From Deltaproteobacteria bacterium (GTDB taxonomy: Bacteria > Myxococcota_A > Polyangia > Haliangiales > Haliangiaceae): a DNA stretch of 64,000 bases. Made by a program: the position numbers and the translations under genes. Below, one piece after another: positions 63,173 to 64,000 of this stretch. The stretch spans positions 1 through 64,000 of the forward strand of contig JAIOQA010000070.1 in the NCBI GenBank assembly GCA_021413675.1. Direction: 5' to 3'. The number at the start of each line of letters is the position of its first letter. The stretch's first letter is position 1. The notes below the pieces were generated by a model. That model was not told the DNA's origin. It was given only the letters and a program-made list of their open reading frames with translations, and did not search any database.

Positions 63173-64000
63173 TCAGTGCGTCAGCCGCGCGAGATCGCGG
63201 ACCAGCGCGCGCAGCTGCTGCTCGGCCTCGGTGCGCAGCGCCGGCTTGCGCGCGGCCTCGAGGTAGGGCGGCACGGCCTCGAACCGGCGGCGCAGCGGCG
63301 CGACCGCGTCGGCACCCTTGAGATCGGTCGCGCGGGCCAGCGCGGTCGCGACGCTCGAGTACAGCGCCTTCAGCGACATCCCGCTGGTGTCGGGGCCCTC
63401 GCCGATCGGCCCCGGCGGGACCGGGCCCGGCGGGCGCGCGTCGGGCGCGGTCCGGATCGCGGCGTCGGGCCGCGTCACCGCAGGCTCGGCGCGCGGCCGC
63501 GCATCGACGATGACGTCGGGCGCGCGCCGCGGGCGCGCGTCGATCGAGGCGATCGCGATCGCCGCATCGTCGATCCCCGCATCGATCGGCGGGCCAGCCT
63601 CGACCTCGGCGACCGCGACGCTCGCCGCGTCGATCGACACGAGCCGCGGCGTGTTCGCGTCGGGCGCGGCCACCGCGACCGCGGGCGCGCCGTCGCCACC
63701 GCAGCGCGCGATCACCAGCGCGGCGATCGCGATCGCGGCGACGCCCGCGCCGATCGCGACCATGCGCCCTGCGCCCCGCGCGGGCACGACAGCGGGCGGC
63801 GCGATCATCACCGGCGCCGAGGGCTCCGGCGCGAGCACCTCGGCGGTCGCGAGCGGCCGGAACGCCGGCGGCAGGAGCGCGCGCGCGCCGGGCATGTCCC
63901 CGGCCGCGAGCGCCCGGGCGATCGCGAGCACGTGCGCGGTGCGATCGGGGCGCTCGGCGGCGACCTTGCGGGTCAGCCAGCCGATCAGCGCCTCGACCAC
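63173..64000 (-). CDS. C-terminal part of a kinase-like membrane protein (5' end outside window)
   Basis: The visible 275 residues begin in EALIGWLTRKVAAERPDRTA, which resembles the last helices of a Ser/Thr kinase domain (the RPS/T region). An open cytoplasmic stretch, one membrane segment (AIGAGVAAIAIAALVIARC), a long Asp/Ala/Pro-rich low-complexity region (about residues 110-205) and a C-terminal helical domain follow. The apparent GTG at the window edge is only where the sequence stops; the true start lies outside. The kinase assignment depends on residues not shown. Confidence 0.65.
   Translation of the reverse strand: MVEALIGWLTRKVAAERPDRTAHVLAIARALAAGDMPGARALLPPAFRPLATAEVLAPEPSAPVMIAPPAVVPARGAGRMVAIGAGVAAIAIAALVIARCGGDGAPAVAVAAPDANTPRLVSIDAASVAVAEVEAGPPIDAGIDDAAIAIASIDARPRRAPDVIVDARPRAEPAVTRPDAAIRTAPDARPPGPVPPGPIGEGPDTSGMSLKALYSSVATALARATDLKGADAVAPLRRRFEAVPPYLEAARKPALRTEAEQQLRALVRDLARLTH

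Overview
The window is very GC-rich and densely coded. It carries eukaryotic-type Ser/Thr kinases, many lipoproteins with Asp/Ala-rich linkers after the lipobox, long secreted repeat and propeller proteins, and a TIGR04551-type outer-membrane barrel. Together these point to a predatory or saprophytic Myxococcota bacterium (Haliangiales/Polyangia-like), probably a chromosomal segment. This is inferred from gene content, not from a marker gene. No rRNA, tRNA, CRISPR array or phage was seen.

Layout. Bases 1-3,650: 3' end of a membrane kinase, a ChaC-type gamma-glutamylcyclotransferase, an unknown protein and a lipoprotein alpha/beta hydrolase. 3,967-6,905: an OmcA/MtrC-type decaheme cytochrome lipoprotein with a hairpin terminator. 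6,906-7,850: a decayed IS21 element. 7,932-14,387: a 2,151-residue lipoprotein with 16 Calx-beta-like repeats, an Ig-like domain and a seven-repeat FG-GAP propeller. 14,594-21,743: a YkgJ cysteine-cluster protein, small membrane and lipoproteins, a branched-chain aminotransferase, a DoxX / DGPF-domain / ECF sigma operon, a large lipoprotein and a methyltransferase. 21,773-25,090: a PaaK-like adenylating enzyme, a 49-residue lanthipeptide-like precursor and a membrane kinase. 25,155-33,553: secreted proteins, including three tandem paralogous lipoproteins and a BNR-propeller/dockerin-like protein coupled to a lipoprotein. 33,775-45,325: a helical protein coupled to an oxygen-binding di-iron (ODP) protein, an M4 metalloprotease, a PLD-family lipoprotein, an arylamine N-acetyltransferase, a VOC protein, a CASTOR/POLLUX channel, two coupled outer-surface proteins and a serine hydrolase. 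45,489-48,478: a NarL-type two-component pair and a GAF protein. 48,549-61,336: a polyhydroxyalkanoate (PHA) region. 61,372-64,000: a His-rich lipoprotein, an aldehyde dehydrogenase of the ALDH7 type and the C-terminal part of another kinase-like protein.

The PHA region is the most coherent system. A minus-strand operon (55,968 to 48,549) encodes a lipoprotein, a fused alpha/beta hydrolase + TIGR04551 barrel, a second related lipoprotein, a PhaE-like protein, an acyl-CoA synthetase and a PhaC-like synthase. Divergent from it is phaR. A plus-strand operon encodes a phasin, a second PhaC-like protein and an SDR reductase, and divergent from that is a sodium/solute symporter. Both divergent intergenic regions carry copies of one 17-bp palindrome, consensus ATNTTGC-N3-GCAAYAT (third base R in two copies, T in the third), at 56029, 58930 and 59004. 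I propose this as the PhaR operator tying the two operons, phaR and the symporter into one regulon.

A second theme is surface biology: about twenty predicted lipoproteins or secreted proteins. A third is frequent tight coupling of genes by 4-base overlaps, of which five are GTGA and two ATGA.
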